Source: Flammeovirgaceae bacterium UBA2371 (GTDB lineage Bacteria > Bacteroidota > Bacteroidia > Cytophagales > Cyclobacteriaceae). From it: 12,237 bases of DNA. Position numbers and translations under genes: made by a program. The first letter of the stretch is position 1; each line of letters opens with the position of its first letter. The stretch is taken from positions 72,859-85,095 of the forward strand of contig DDTF01000031.1 in the NCBI GenBank assembly GCA_002345965.1. Reading direction: 5' to 3'. Under the pieces are notes generated by a model. The model worked only from the letters and a program-made list of their open reading frames with translations. It was not told the origin of the DNA and made no database searches. This document shows positions 1 to 6,325 of this stretch, piece after piece.

Positions 1-138
1 TCAACAATACAAAAAGCCGACACCATCATTGTGTTAGACAAAGGTGAAGTCAAAGAAACGGGAACACATGATGAGCTTTTATCTCAAGATGGTTTTTATG
101 CTCATCTGCACAAAATGCAATACAAAGAAGTAGTTTAA
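1..138 (+). CDS. ABC transporter ATP-binding protein, C-terminal end only (5' part outside window)
   Basis: The frame is open from the first base to TAA at 136-138 and gives 45 residues. They begin STIQKADTIIVLDKGEV and continue through GTHDELL. In ABC exporters this is the stretch directly after the H-loop (the usual context is HR-x-ST), followed by the last beta-strands of the nucleotide-binding domain, the E-x-G-x-H-x-E-L motif and a short C-terminal helix. The ending is typical of fused permease/ATPase type I exporters of the MsbA/LmrA kind. The Walker, Q-loop and signature motifs lie outside the window, so activity and substrate cannot be judged. No clear intrinsic terminator follows. 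Identification as an ABC ATPase is firm; assignment to the exporter class is likely. Confidence 0.85.
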   Translation, partial: STIQKADTIIVLDKGEVKETGTHDELLSQDGFYAHLHKMQYKEVV

Positions 139-188
139 CATTCTACCTTCAAAATCGACTGCTTCAGCAGCGATAATCCCAAAACCAT

Positions 189-196
189 TATATTTG
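189..196 (+). promoter_or_regulatory. Bacteroidota -7 promoter box (TATATTTG) directly before the 202 start
   Basis: TATATTTG matches the TAnnTTTG consensus exactly. No clear TTG/TTTG -33 element lies about 20 bases upstream. The box ends only 5 bases before the ATG at 202, so transcription would start at or very near the start codon and the mRNA would have little or no leader. The motif is seen in the sequence; the transcription start is inferred. Confidence 0.5.
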
Positions 197-201
197 TCTT
201 A

Positions 202-915
202 ATGCCTTCTAAAAAGACATTATTTTTACTCGTTGCACTGGCTTTGGCTGGGGGCTATTCCCATGCCCAAGTGCGTAAAAGCGTTAAAAGCGCCAAGTTT
301 AAGGTGCCTCAGGTTTCCCGAAGTAAAATGCGCATCATGTGCCCCATTTTTGAAACCAGTGCCTATCCTTATCAAGGCATTGGCATTAAAATGGGCGACC
401 CATTTGCTTTGACTTATAAGTTTTATCCTAATAAAAACTGGTCGTTTACTGCTGACGCAGGAAAGGCAGCCAGTGGCTTATACAATAAATACTATCGTAA
501 CCTCTATAATACCTATTTGCCCGACACATTAGGGGACGATAAGCGCATTACTTATCTGGCTCACAAAGCTACCACCGATTGGTTTTTTCAAGCCAAATTT
601 CTATACCAGTGGAATTTGGACAAAGTGTCCGAGGGATTACAGTTTTATACTGGCCTGGGATGGCAATGGAGAAGCACCACCATAGAATACGATTATCTTT
701 ATGAAGACGGCCTCATCGTTAATGTGGAAAGCAGATTTGATAAATTTAGAAGAAGTCGTTTTACTTATGGGCCGGTTGCTGTCATCGGATTTGAGTATTC
801 CTACTTCACCCTACCCGTTTCGGCTTTTATTGAAATCGAATGGTTTACAGACACATTACTGGATCCAGGCTATCAACGCTTTCAAGGGGGAGTGGGTCTG
901 CGTTACGTGTTTTAA
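202..915 (+). CDS. Secreted protein, probable outer-membrane beta-barrel (unidentified)
   Basis: This 237-residue protein starts with a good Sec signal peptide: Lys at 4-5, a hydrophobic core at about 6-18, and a likely signal peptidase I cut after Ser-His-Ala (22) before Gln23. The mature part is rich in Tyr, Phe and Trp in short alternating stretches, for example around residues 139-165 and 195-237. It ends in GGVGLRYVF, an amphipathic final strand with a terminal Phe, which is the usual C-terminal signature of beta-barrels inserted by the BAM complex. Its size would fit a barrel of about 8-10 strands. I do not recognise a named family and give no function. The ATG at 202 is favoured because it yields the intact signal peptide. 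The stop codon lies one base from that of the convergent ABC gene, with no terminator between them. Confidence 0.7.
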   Translation: MPSKKTLFLLVALALAGGYSHAQVRKSVKSAKFKVPQVSRSKMRIMCPIFETSAYPYQGIGIKMGDPFALTYKFYPNKNWSFTADAGKAASGLYNKYYRNLYNTYLPDTLGDDKRITYLAHKATTDWFFQAKFLYQWNLDKVSEGLQFYTGLGWQWRSTTIEYDYLYEDGLIVNVESRFDKFRRSRFTYGPVAVIGFEYSYFTLPVSAFIEIEWFTDTLLDPGYQRFQGGVGLRYVF

Positions 916-916
916 A

Positions 917-2707
917 TTAACCTTCTTCTACCTCTGTAGCATGCATTTGCTTTTCGTATAGCTCTCGGTAGACACCCCCTTTGGCAAATAGGCTTTCATG
1001 AGTTCCTTCTTCAACAATTTCAGCGTCATTCAATACAATAATTTTATTGGCTAGTTTTGCGGATGATACACGATGTGAAATAATGATGCTGGTTCTCCCC
1101 TTCATTATTTTTTTCATACTGTTGAGAATCGTGTTCTCAGTTTTGGTATCTACAGCCGATAGGGCATCATCTAAGACCAATATTTTTGGTTCACGGGCAA
1201 TCGCTCTCGCAATGGAAACACGTTGCTTTTGACCTCCTGACAAAGTAATTCCACGCTCCCCTACCCTGGTTTGGAACCCGAGCGGGAAACTCATGATATT
1301 GTCATACACATCGGCATCGATAGCTGCTTTCTTCACTTTCTCTTCATCCGATTGCGCAACCCCAAAACCAATGTTATTGTAGATGGTGTCGCTGAAAAGG
1401 AATACATCCTGAGGCACAAAGCCCATTTGACTTCTAATGGAAGTTAGTTCGTACTTTTTGATGGAGATGTTGTCGATCAACACAGTGCCTTCAGTAGCAT
1501 CGTACAATCGCCCTATAAGATTGGCAATAGTGCTCTTTCCAGATCCAGTTGTTCCTATTATCGCCAGGGATTCTCCGGGGTTAATGCTAAAAGAGATATT
1601 TCTTAGCGCGGTGATTCCTGTATCAGGATATTGGAATGTCACGCCTCTGAACTCTATTTTACCCTGAATTTCCCGTTCAAGATTTTCTTCAGAGACTATG
1701 TCTGTTTTGGTTTTCAAAAACTCATTGATTCTCTTCTGAGAGGCCTCGGCACGTTGCACCAAACTGCTGGTCCATCCTAGTGAAGCTACAGGCCATGTGA
1801 GCAAGTTGACGTAAATGATGAATTCTGCAATGTTACCGAAAGTGAGTGATCCGCTGATTACTTCCACTCCACCCGCATATACAGCCAGAATTGTACTTAA
1901 TCCGATCAGGCCAGTGATCAATGGAAAGAAAAGTGACTGCACTCTTGTTAGTTTTAAGGATTGCCTTTTATACTCGTCACTTTCTTTGGAAAAATTATTG
2001 ATGGATTCATTTTCGCGTGTGAAAGATTTGAGGACACGAATGCCTGAGAAGGCCTCTTGCACAAATGTGCTTAATCGCGATTGACTACGCTGGATTTCCT
2101 CAGACCTTCTCTCAATAATATTGTTAACAAAATAAATTGAAAACGAAAGTAAGGGTAAAGGAATCAAGGAGTACCAGGTGAGCTTTGGGCTAATGCTAAA
2201 CATAATTGGTATCAGCATGGCAAACAAAGTCACCAGTTGCAGGCCATACATAATAGAGGGTCCAAGATACATCCTCACACGACCTACATCTTCAGAAATT
2301 CTGTTCATTAAATCCCCTGTATTGTTTCTTCGATAGAAGCTTAAAGGGAGTGTTTGGTAATGTTTAAATATTTCGTTTTTGAGATCAAACTCTATCAGCC
2401 TGCTCATTACGATAAGTGTTTGTCTGACGAAGTAAAGAAATATCCCGCGGAGCAAGGCCATGATCAGAATCAGAGCCGCATACACCAAAATTCCGAAAGT
2501 GAATACTTCGAAAAAATTATCTTTTACGCTCACACCTTCAAAAGAATTATAGATTCTGATGTTATCGAGCACTAAATCGATCGCATGCCGCACCATTTGT
2601 GCGGGCAGAATTTGAAAAATATTAGAAATGATGACAAAAACTGATCCCCAGATGAGATGCCATTTGTATTTTATCAGGTATTTATTGAGGTATCGGAGTT
2701 CCTTCAT
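917..2707 (-). CDS. ABC exporter, fused permease/ATPase, with degenerate catalytic residue
   Basis: This 596-residue half-transporter is full length for a type I (MsbA/LmrA-like) exporter, which works in the inner membrane as a dimer. Six membrane segments lie at about 17-37, 72-94, 152-172, 178-196, 257-279 and 288-310. The ATPase domain runs from about 350. It shows Walker A GTTGSGKST (385-393), the Q-loop Gln433, the signature LSGGQ (489-493), Walker B ILVLD (509-513), the D-loop SAVD (517-520) and the H-loop His545. The residue after Walker B, normally the catalytic Glu, is Asp514 (LDDALSAVD). This form is known from the degenerate subunit of heterodimeric exporters such as TM287/288 and BmrC/BmrD. 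The partner could be the exporter ending at 138 or one encoded elsewhere. The substrate is unknown; lipid or drug export is the usual guess. The ATG at 2707 has no evident Shine-Dalgarno sequence. Confidence 0.93.
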   Translation of the reverse strand: MKELRYLNKYLIKYKWHLIWGSVFVIISNIFQILPAQMVRHAIDLVLDNIRIYNSFEGVSVKDNFFEVFTFGILVYAALILIMALLRGIFLYFVRQTLIVMSRLIEFDLKNEIFKHYQTLPLSFYRRNNTGDLMNRISEDVGRVRMYLGPSIMYGLQLVTLFAMLIPIMFSISPKLTWYSLIPLPLLSFSIYFVNNIIERRSEEIQRSQSRLSTFVQEAFSGIRVLKSFTRENESINNFSKESDEYKRQSLKLTRVQSLFFPLITGLIGLSTILAVYAGGVEVISGSLTFGNIAEFIIYVNLLTWPVASLGWTSSLVQRAEASQKRINEFLKTKTDIVSEENLEREIQGKIEFRGVTFQYPDTGITALRNISFSINPGESLAIIGTTGSGKSTIANLIGRLYDATEGTVLIDNISIKKYELTSIRSQMGFVPQDVFLFSDTIYNNIGFGVAQSDEEKVKKAAIDADVYDNIMSFPLGFQTRVGERGITLSGGQKQRVSIARAIAREPKILVLDDALSAVDTKTENTILNSMKKIMKGRTSIIISHRVSSAKLANKIIVLNDAEIVEEGTHESLFAKGGVYRELYEKQMHATEVEEG

Positions 2708-2780
2708 GAAATAAAAATTAGCTCGATTTACTAAAAACGAAAGAATATTGCATTAGTTCAATTTCGCTAAATATTAGGCG

Positions 2781-2811
2781 TTGATATAAAAGAAGAAATA
2801 AGATAGTTTTG
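2781..2811 (+). promoter_or_regulatory. Promoter of the leucine-dehydrogenase-like gene (TTG -33 and TAGTTTTG -7)
   Basis: TTG at 2781-2783 is followed after 20 bases by TAGTTTTG at 2804-2811. Both the boxes and the spacing fit the Bacteroidota sigma-factor consensus (TTTG, 19-21 bases, TAnnTTTG). Transcription would start near 2817, leaving a leader of roughly 70 bases before the ATG at 2887. I see no strong hairpin or known riboswitch pattern in that leader. Confidence 0.65.
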
Positions 2812-2886
2812 CCACCAACTTACAGTCTTTGGAGTCCGTTAAGGATCGGGCAAAAGTAGGTATTCAAAAATTTAAATCAGAAAGTG

Positions 2887-3987
2887 ATGGAGATTAAAGA
2901 AGTACAATCGGCAAAGCAGGAGGGTGTATTTGCCATGGCAGCAGAATTTGGGCATGAGCAGGTGGTACATTGCTACGATGAAGCAACTGGCCTGAAAGCT
3001 TTAATCGCCATTCACAATACAGCACTCGGGCCTGCGCTTGGAGGAACACGCATGTGGAATTACGCTTCAGAGCAGGATGCCCTTATTGATGTGCTTCGAC
3101 TTTCCAGAGGAATGACCTTCAAGGCTGCCATTAGCGGACTTAATCTTGGAGGGGGTAAAGCTGTACTTATTGGTGATGCCAAAACCATGAAGACGGAAGC
3201 CTACCTTAGACGATTCGGTAAGTTTATCCAAAGTCTCAGCGGAAAGTACATAACAGCCGAGGATGTAAACATGAAAACTTCAGACATGGAGTTTATCGGT
3301 ATGGAGACACAGTACGTAACAGGTCTTCCTGAGTCTATGGGAGGAGGAGGAGATCCCTCACCTGTAACTGCCTATGGCGTATACATGGGTATAAAGGCAA
3401 CAGCCAAGAAGGTATATGGAAGTGATGACCTGGGCGGTAAAAAAATTGCAGTTCAGGGAGTTGGTCAGGTGGGCACGTATTTATTGGAGTATTTGGTAAA
3501 GGAGAATGCGAAGGTGACCATTACAGACATATCTGAAGAAAAAGTAAAAGAGGTGGCCAAGCGCTTCGGAGTAGATGCCGTTGCACAGGACAAAATTTAT
3601 GACCTTGATATGGATATTTATACCCCATGTGCACTGGGCGCTACATTAAATGATGATACCATTCCAAGACTTAAATGTGCTATTGTTGCAGGTGGTGCCA
3701 ACAATCAATTGAAGGATGAAGTAAAGCATGGATACATGCTTTTGGATAAGGGGATAACCTATGCCCCTGATTTCTTAATCAACGCAGGTGGATTGATCAA
3801 CGTAGGTAATGAGTTTTACGGCAATTATAATCGCGAACGCGTTTATCATCATGCTGAGAAAATTTACGATACGTGTCTCAATATTCTCAATCTGGCAGAA
3901 AAGGAAAAAATAACCAGTCAGGAAGCAGCAATACATTTGGCTGAAAAGAGAATTGCTGAAGTAGGAAAGGTGAGAATCCCCCGATAA
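2887..3987 (+). CDS. Leucine dehydrogenase family (Glu/Leu/Phe/Val dehydrogenase)
   Basis: The 366-residue product is the usual size for leucine dehydrogenase, which reversibly deaminates leucine, valine and isoleucine to the 2-oxo acids with NAD in the cytoplasm. Visible motifs are GPALGGTRMW (48-57), GMTFK with substrate-binding Lys79, GLNLGGGKAV with catalytic Lys91, and TAEDV with catalytic Asp126. The Rossmann motif GVGQVG is at 191-196, with an acidic residue (Asp214) at the end of strand 2 as expected for NAD. NAGGLINV follows near the C-terminus. The TAED context matches leucine rather than phenylalanine dehydrogenases, although valine dehydrogenase cannot be excluded. I chose the ATG at 2887 over the in-frame GTG just before it at 2884; they differ by one residue. 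The gene has its own promoter, is divergent from the ABC gene, and has no clear terminator. Confidence 0.92.
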   Translation: MEIKEVQSAKQEGVFAMAAEFGHEQVVHCYDEATGLKALIAIHNTALGPALGGTRMWNYASEQDALIDVLRLSRGMTFKAAISGLNLGGGKAVLIGDAKTMKTEAYLRRFGKFIQSLSGKYITAEDVNMKTSDMEFIGMETQYVTGLPESMGGGGDPSPVTAYGVYMGIKATAKKVYGSDDLGGKKIAVQGVGQVGTYLLEYLVKENAKVTITDISEEKVKEVAKRFGVDAVAQDKIYDLDMDIYTPCALGATLNDDTIPRLKCAIVAGGANNQLKDEVKHGYMLLDKGITYAPDFLINAGGLINVGNEFYGNYNRERVYHHAEKIYDTCLNILNLAEKEKITSQEAAIHLAEKRIAEVGKVRIPR

Positions 3988-4030
3988 AAGGCAAATTCGA
4001 TCTGACTTTTACATATTGCGACATTCATTG

Positions 4031-4038
4031 TAATTTCG
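4031..4038 (+). promoter_or_regulatory. Possible -7 box upstream of nusB (TAATTTCG)
   Basis: TAATTTCG matches TAnnTTTG except for C in place of the last T. It lies 22 bases before the nusB ATG in a 73-base intergenic gap. The -33 region is only T-rich (TTTT at 4007-4010, 20-base spacing). This is weak and is offered because a promoter is expected in this gap. Confidence 0.35.
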
Positions 4039-4060
4039 CGCTTTCAACGTTCATTGAGTC

Positions 4061-5194
4061 ATGCTAAACAGACGTACCCTTCGTGTTAAAATTATGCAGA
4101 CCTTGTTTGCATACGATCAGTGCATTGAAGCGAACAATACGCTGGCACAAGATTTAATCAATGAACGATTTGCTCCGGATCTCAATTCAATGGAGGTTCA
4201 GGACAAAGCATTACTTAAAGAAAAGCGAAAAGAGGCCCTCGAAAAATATATCCAACGCTTCGAAGCTAAGCAAGTAAAGGAAAGCGAAGATCCTTTGATC
4301 AACAAAGTTGTTGATGAAGCACTTAAACTCTATGAGACTAGTAGCAAAAAGGACTTTAACTTCCTGAGAAAGAACCTTGTTGTAGAAGTAGAAAAAATCA
4401 ACAATAGGTATTTTGAAGTGTTGGGTTTGCTGTTGGCTTTTGTAGAAGCTGCCAAGACAGACAAAAAAGAGAATCACGCTCACTTTATCAATAATAATTT
4501 CCTTAATGCTTTAAAGAACGATGCATCGCTGCAGAGTTTGTTGTTAAAATCCAATGCAACCTGGGAGCATGATCGATTGCTTGTTCAGGGTTGGTTCCGC
4601 GATGTAATCAAGTCTGATAAAGTATATTCTGATTATATAAAAGAAACGGCCGTAGATGATGTTTCACAAAAAAATGTCATCAAGCACATCATCCGGAAAC
4701 TGATTTTAGGCGACACGGTGATCAATGACCATTTTATGGAGATTAACATCCGCTGGGCAGAAGATCACGATATTGTTAAGAGTCTTGCTGACAAAACACT
4801 AAAATCCTTTGATGTTGTAAAGGGGACTTTTCAGCTGCAAAAACTGTCAATGGACTGGGAGGATGATCTCCTTTTCATGAATACACTTTTTGAAAAAACT
4901 ACTCAAATCGAGCAGGCCAATAAGGACCTGATTGCCAATAATACCAAAAACTGGGAAGTGGACAGGCTGCCATTAACGGACAGAATTATTCTGGAAATGG
5001 CTATCACAGAACTCATCAACTTTCCGGCTATTCCGGTGAAAGTGAGCATCAACGAATACATAGAGCTTACCAAGCATTACAGTACACCAAAAAGTGCCAA
5101 GTTTGTTAATGGTATTTTGGATGTAATTGCCAAAGAGTTGGTGGCATCTGGTGCTGTGAGAAAAAGCGGAAGAGGCCTAATAGACAACAAATAG
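4061..5194 (+). CDS. nusB: Transcription antitermination factor NusB (enlarged Bacteroidota form)
   Basis: NusB pairs with NusE (ribosomal protein S10) on boxA RNA and supports rRNA transcription and antitermination. The protein is 377 residues against about 140 in E. coli. The first helix of the NusB fold is recognisable at residues 3-20 (RRTLRVKIMQTLFAYDQ, with the RNA-contacting arginines). The remainder resumes at about 300-360 with DRLPLTDRIILEMAITEL, the VSINEYIELTKHY segment and KFVNGILD, which match the C-terminal helices of standard NusB. Between them is a charged, mostly helical region of over 200 residues that I cannot assign. Enlarged NusB proteins are usual in Bacteroidota. The ATG at 4061 is kept because it directly precedes the conserved first helix. 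It heads the block of housekeeping genes that follows. Confidence 0.93.
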   Translation: MLNRRTLRVKIMQTLFAYDQCIEANNTLAQDLINERFAPDLNSMEVQDKALLKEKRKEALEKYIQRFEAKQVKESEDPLINKVVDEALKLYETSSKKDFNFLRKNLVVEVEKINNRYFEVLGLLLAFVEAAKTDKKENHAHFINNNFLNALKNDASLQSLLLKSNATWEHDRLLVQGWFRDVIKSDKVYSDYIKETAVDDVSQKNVIKHIIRKLILGDTVINDHFMEINIRWAEDHDIVKSLADKTLKSFDVVKGTFQLQKLSMDWEDDLLFMNTLFEKTTQIEQANKDLIANNTKNWEVDRLPLTDRIILEMAITELINFPAIPVKVSINEYIELTKHYSTPKSAKFVNGILDVIAKELVASGAVRKSGRGLIDNK

Positions 5195-5254
5195 GCACTC
5201 AGGGCTAAAAAAGGCTTAATTGGCCCCAGAACTGGACTTCTTACTATTTCGTTG

Positions 5255-5262
5255 TATCTTTA
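5255..5262 (+). promoter_or_regulatory. Possible -7 box upstream of the YtxH-like gene (TATCTTTA)
   Basis: TATCTTTA matches TAnnTTTG in all but the last base and lies 23 bases before the ATG at 5286. No convincing -33 element is present. The 91-base gap after nusB, without a visible terminator, also allows read-through from nusB. Confidence 0.35.
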
Positions 5263-5285
5263 CAATCCCAAAATTGAAATTGAAT

Positions 5286-5594
5286 ATGAGTAAAAAAAGT
5301 GGTGCATTAGTGGCCTTTTTGACAGGTGCAGCGGTAGGAGCTGTTTTAGGAATACTTTATGCTCCGGATAAAGGATCGAATACGCGTGAGAAGCTTACCT
5401 ATAAGCTGGACAAGTATAAAGGAGTATTGGAGCAATTTCTTGATGATTTGATGAAAGGCAAGGAAACGCCACTAACATCTGAAGCGAAATCTCAGGGAGC
5501 AAAAGTGGTGTCAGAAGCTAAAAATAAGGCGGAACGCCTGCTGGAGGATGTAGATGAATTATTATCGCAAATCAGGGGTTCTGAGAAAAGTTAA
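5286..5594 (+). CDS. YtxH-domain small membrane protein
   Basis: This 102-residue protein has a single Gly/Ala-rich hydrophobic segment at about 6-25 ending in LGILYAPDKG. The pattern GxxxGAxxGxLxAPxxGxxxREK is the hallmark of the YtxH family (a Pfam domain named after a Bacillus general-stress protein). A charged, probably coiled-coil tail follows at about 33-102. The molecular function of the family is unclear. It is probably anchored in the inner membrane with the tail in the cytoplasm. I start it at ATG 5286; an in-frame TTG at 5220 would add 22 residues that do not resemble the family. The stop is reinforced by an adjoining TGA (5595-5597). It sits between nusB and the DUF1573 gene, a placement I associate with Bacteroidota. 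Confidence 0.82.
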   Translation: MSKKSGALVAFLTGAAVGAVLGILYAPDKGSNTREKLTYKLDKYKGVLEQFLDDLMKGKETPLTSEAKSQGAKVVSEAKNKAERLLEDVDELLSQIRGSEKS

Positions 5595-5607
5595 TGAGAA
5601 AAGTTAA
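5582..5607 (+). repeat. 13-bp tandem duplication across the YtxH gene stop codon
   Basis: The unit TGAGAAAAGTTAA occurs twice without a gap (5582-5594 and 5595-5607), and TGA follows at 5608-5610 as the start of a broken third copy. The first copy contains the last codons and the TAA stop of the YtxH-like gene; the second is wholly intergenic. The encoded C-terminus is the same with one copy or two, so the duplication is neutral for the protein. Slippage or a small duplication is the likely origin. Confidence 0.85.
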
Positions 5608-5621
5608 TGAATTGTTAATTG

Positions 5622-5649
5622 ATACGAATGGCTAGCGATCGCAGCGTAT
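5622..5649. repeat. Imperfect palindrome centred on GCGATCGC
   Basis: The self-complementary octamer GCGATCGC (5635-5642) is flanked by GCT (5631-5633) and AGC (5643-5645), with one unpaired A between the left arm and the octamer. It is flanked further out by ATAC (5622-5625) and GTAT (5646-5649). It lies just before the -7 box of the DUF1573 gene, where a -33 box is expected and none is seen. It could be an operator or a weak terminator of the upstream gene; its loop geometry as RNA is poor. Function is unproven. Confidence 0.4.
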
Positions 5650-5655
5650 AGAATT

Positions 5656-5663
5656 TATTTTTG
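5656..5663 (+). promoter_or_regulatory. -7 promoter box of the DUF1573 lipoprotein gene (TATTTTTG)
   Basis: TATTTTTG is an exact TAnnTTTG match, 24 bases before the ATG at 5688. No TTG or TTTG is found at the expected -33 spacing; that position is occupied by the palindrome at 5622-5649. An activator-dependent or weak promoter would fit, but this is inference. Confidence 0.5.
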
Positions 5664-5678
5664 TTTAATATAATTAAT

Positions 5679-5685
5679 GAAAGGA
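5679..5685 (+). promoter_or_regulatory. Shine-Dalgarno-like GAAAGGA deciding the 5688 start
   Basis: GAAAGGA lies 2 bases before ATG 5688, a short spacing, yet it is one of the few purine-rich Shine-Dalgarno-like sites in this window. It supports the ATG at 5688 over the in-frame TTG at 5661. Confidence 0.4.
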
Positions 5686-5687
5686 AT

Positions 5688-6227
5688 ATGAAAATCTTAA
5701 ATCGTTTAGGACTAGTTGTTTTGGTGAGTGCAGCTTTAGTTAGTTGCAAAGACCGTGCAGCGGAGAAAAGAATAGCTGAATTGGAGAGTAGGTTGGTTCA
5801 ATTAGAAGGCAATGGAAACGCAGTGAGTAGCCCTGTAGCAACTCCTGATGCCATGCCAGTAGCAGAAACCAAACCGGAAGGTCCTTTACCCGCGTTTGAA
5901 TTTACCAAAACCGACCATGATTTTGGTACCATTAAAGAAGGAGAAAAAGTAACTTATACTTACACCTTTAAAAATACCGGGGAGGCACCACTGATTATTC
6001 AAAACGCGCAACCGTCTTGTGGTTGCACCGTGCCTGAATGGTCTAAAGAACCTATCCCTGTTGGTGGAACTGGTTTTGTAAAAGCTGAATTTGACAGCAA
6101 TGGGAAACCTAACATTCAGAATAAAACCATTACTGTTACTGCCAATACATGGCCGAAAGTAACAACATTAAGATTTAAAGCCATGGTGACGCCCAAGCCT
6201 ACTGGCGATAACGGCCCCACACGCTAA
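5688..6227 (+). CDS. DUF1573-domain lipoprotein
   Basis: The 179-residue product begins with a lipoprotein signal peptide: a positive N-terminus, a hydrophobic core at 7-18, and the lipobox L-V-S-C with Cys20. Processing by signal peptidase II would leave a membrane-anchored protein. Residues 23-41 form a short charged heptad stretch, followed by an Ala/Pro/Thr-rich linker to about 68. The DUF1573 domain covers about 70-168, with DFGTIKEGE (78-86), the signature SCGCTVPEW (Cys111, Cys113), FDSNGK (135-140) and KTITVTAN (146-153). This is an Ig-like, beta-rich domain that is very common in Bacteroidota and has no settled function. The pair of Cys residues is characteristic of the family. The gene has its own -7 box and ends at a strong terminator. 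Confidence 0.9.
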   Translation: MKILNRLGLVVLVSAALVSCKDRAAEKRIAELESRLVQLEGNGNAVSSPVATPDAMPVAETKPEGPLPAFEFTKTDHDFGTIKEGEKVTYTYTFKNTGEAPLIIQNAQPSCGCTVPEWSKEPIPVGGTGFVKAEFDSNGKPNIQNKTITVTANTWPKVTTLRFKAMVTPKPTGDNGPTR

Positions 6228-6249
6228 TCACATTTAATTAATGATTTAA

Positions 6250-6290
6250 CAAACATCCCATTCCCTGACGGGTTTGGGATGTTTGCTTTT
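6250..6290 (+). terminator. Intrinsic terminator after the DUF1573 gene
   Basis: An 11-bp perfect stem, CAAACATCCCA (6250-6260) with TGGGATGTTTG (6275-6285), encloses a 14-base loop whose CCC and GGG can extend the pairing. CTTTT follows at 6286-6290. It lies 22 bases after the lipoprotein stop codon. The A-rich 5' side makes it usable only for the + strand with confidence. Confidence 0.88.
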
Positions 6291-6305
6291 AATAGGATAA
6301 CTTTG
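6273..6305 (+). promoter_or_regulatory. Promoter of the yajC operon, overlapping the terminator
   Basis: TTTG at 6273-6276 is followed after 21 bases by TAACTTTG at 6298-6305, both matching the Bacteroidota consensus. The -33 box lies inside the loop and right arm of the terminator hairpin. Transcription would begin near 6311, about 15 bases before the yajC ATG at 6326. Confidence 0.65.
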
Positions 6306-6325
6306 CCGCCTAAAATTTTAAAATA

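Noticed and set aside
156..172. Small hairpin (6 bp with one bulge, TTCA loop) after the partial ABC gene
   Set aside because: The stem is short and bulged and no T-run follows, so it does not qualify as an intrinsic terminator.
2812..2886. Roughly 70-base leader of the leucine-dehydrogenase-like gene as a possible riboswitch
   Set aside because: I found no stable hairpin, T-run or known aptamer motif; only short, scattered complementary bits.
5220..5285. Upstream in-frame TTG extension of the YtxH-like protein by 22 residues
   Set aside because: The extension overlaps the likely promoter box and does not fit the family, whose N-terminus is short before the membrane segment.
5635..5642. GCGATCGC octamer resembling the cyanobacterial HIP1 element
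   Set aside because: It is a single occurrence in a genome with clear Bacteroidota features; it is better viewed as the core of a local palindrome than as a HIP1 signal.
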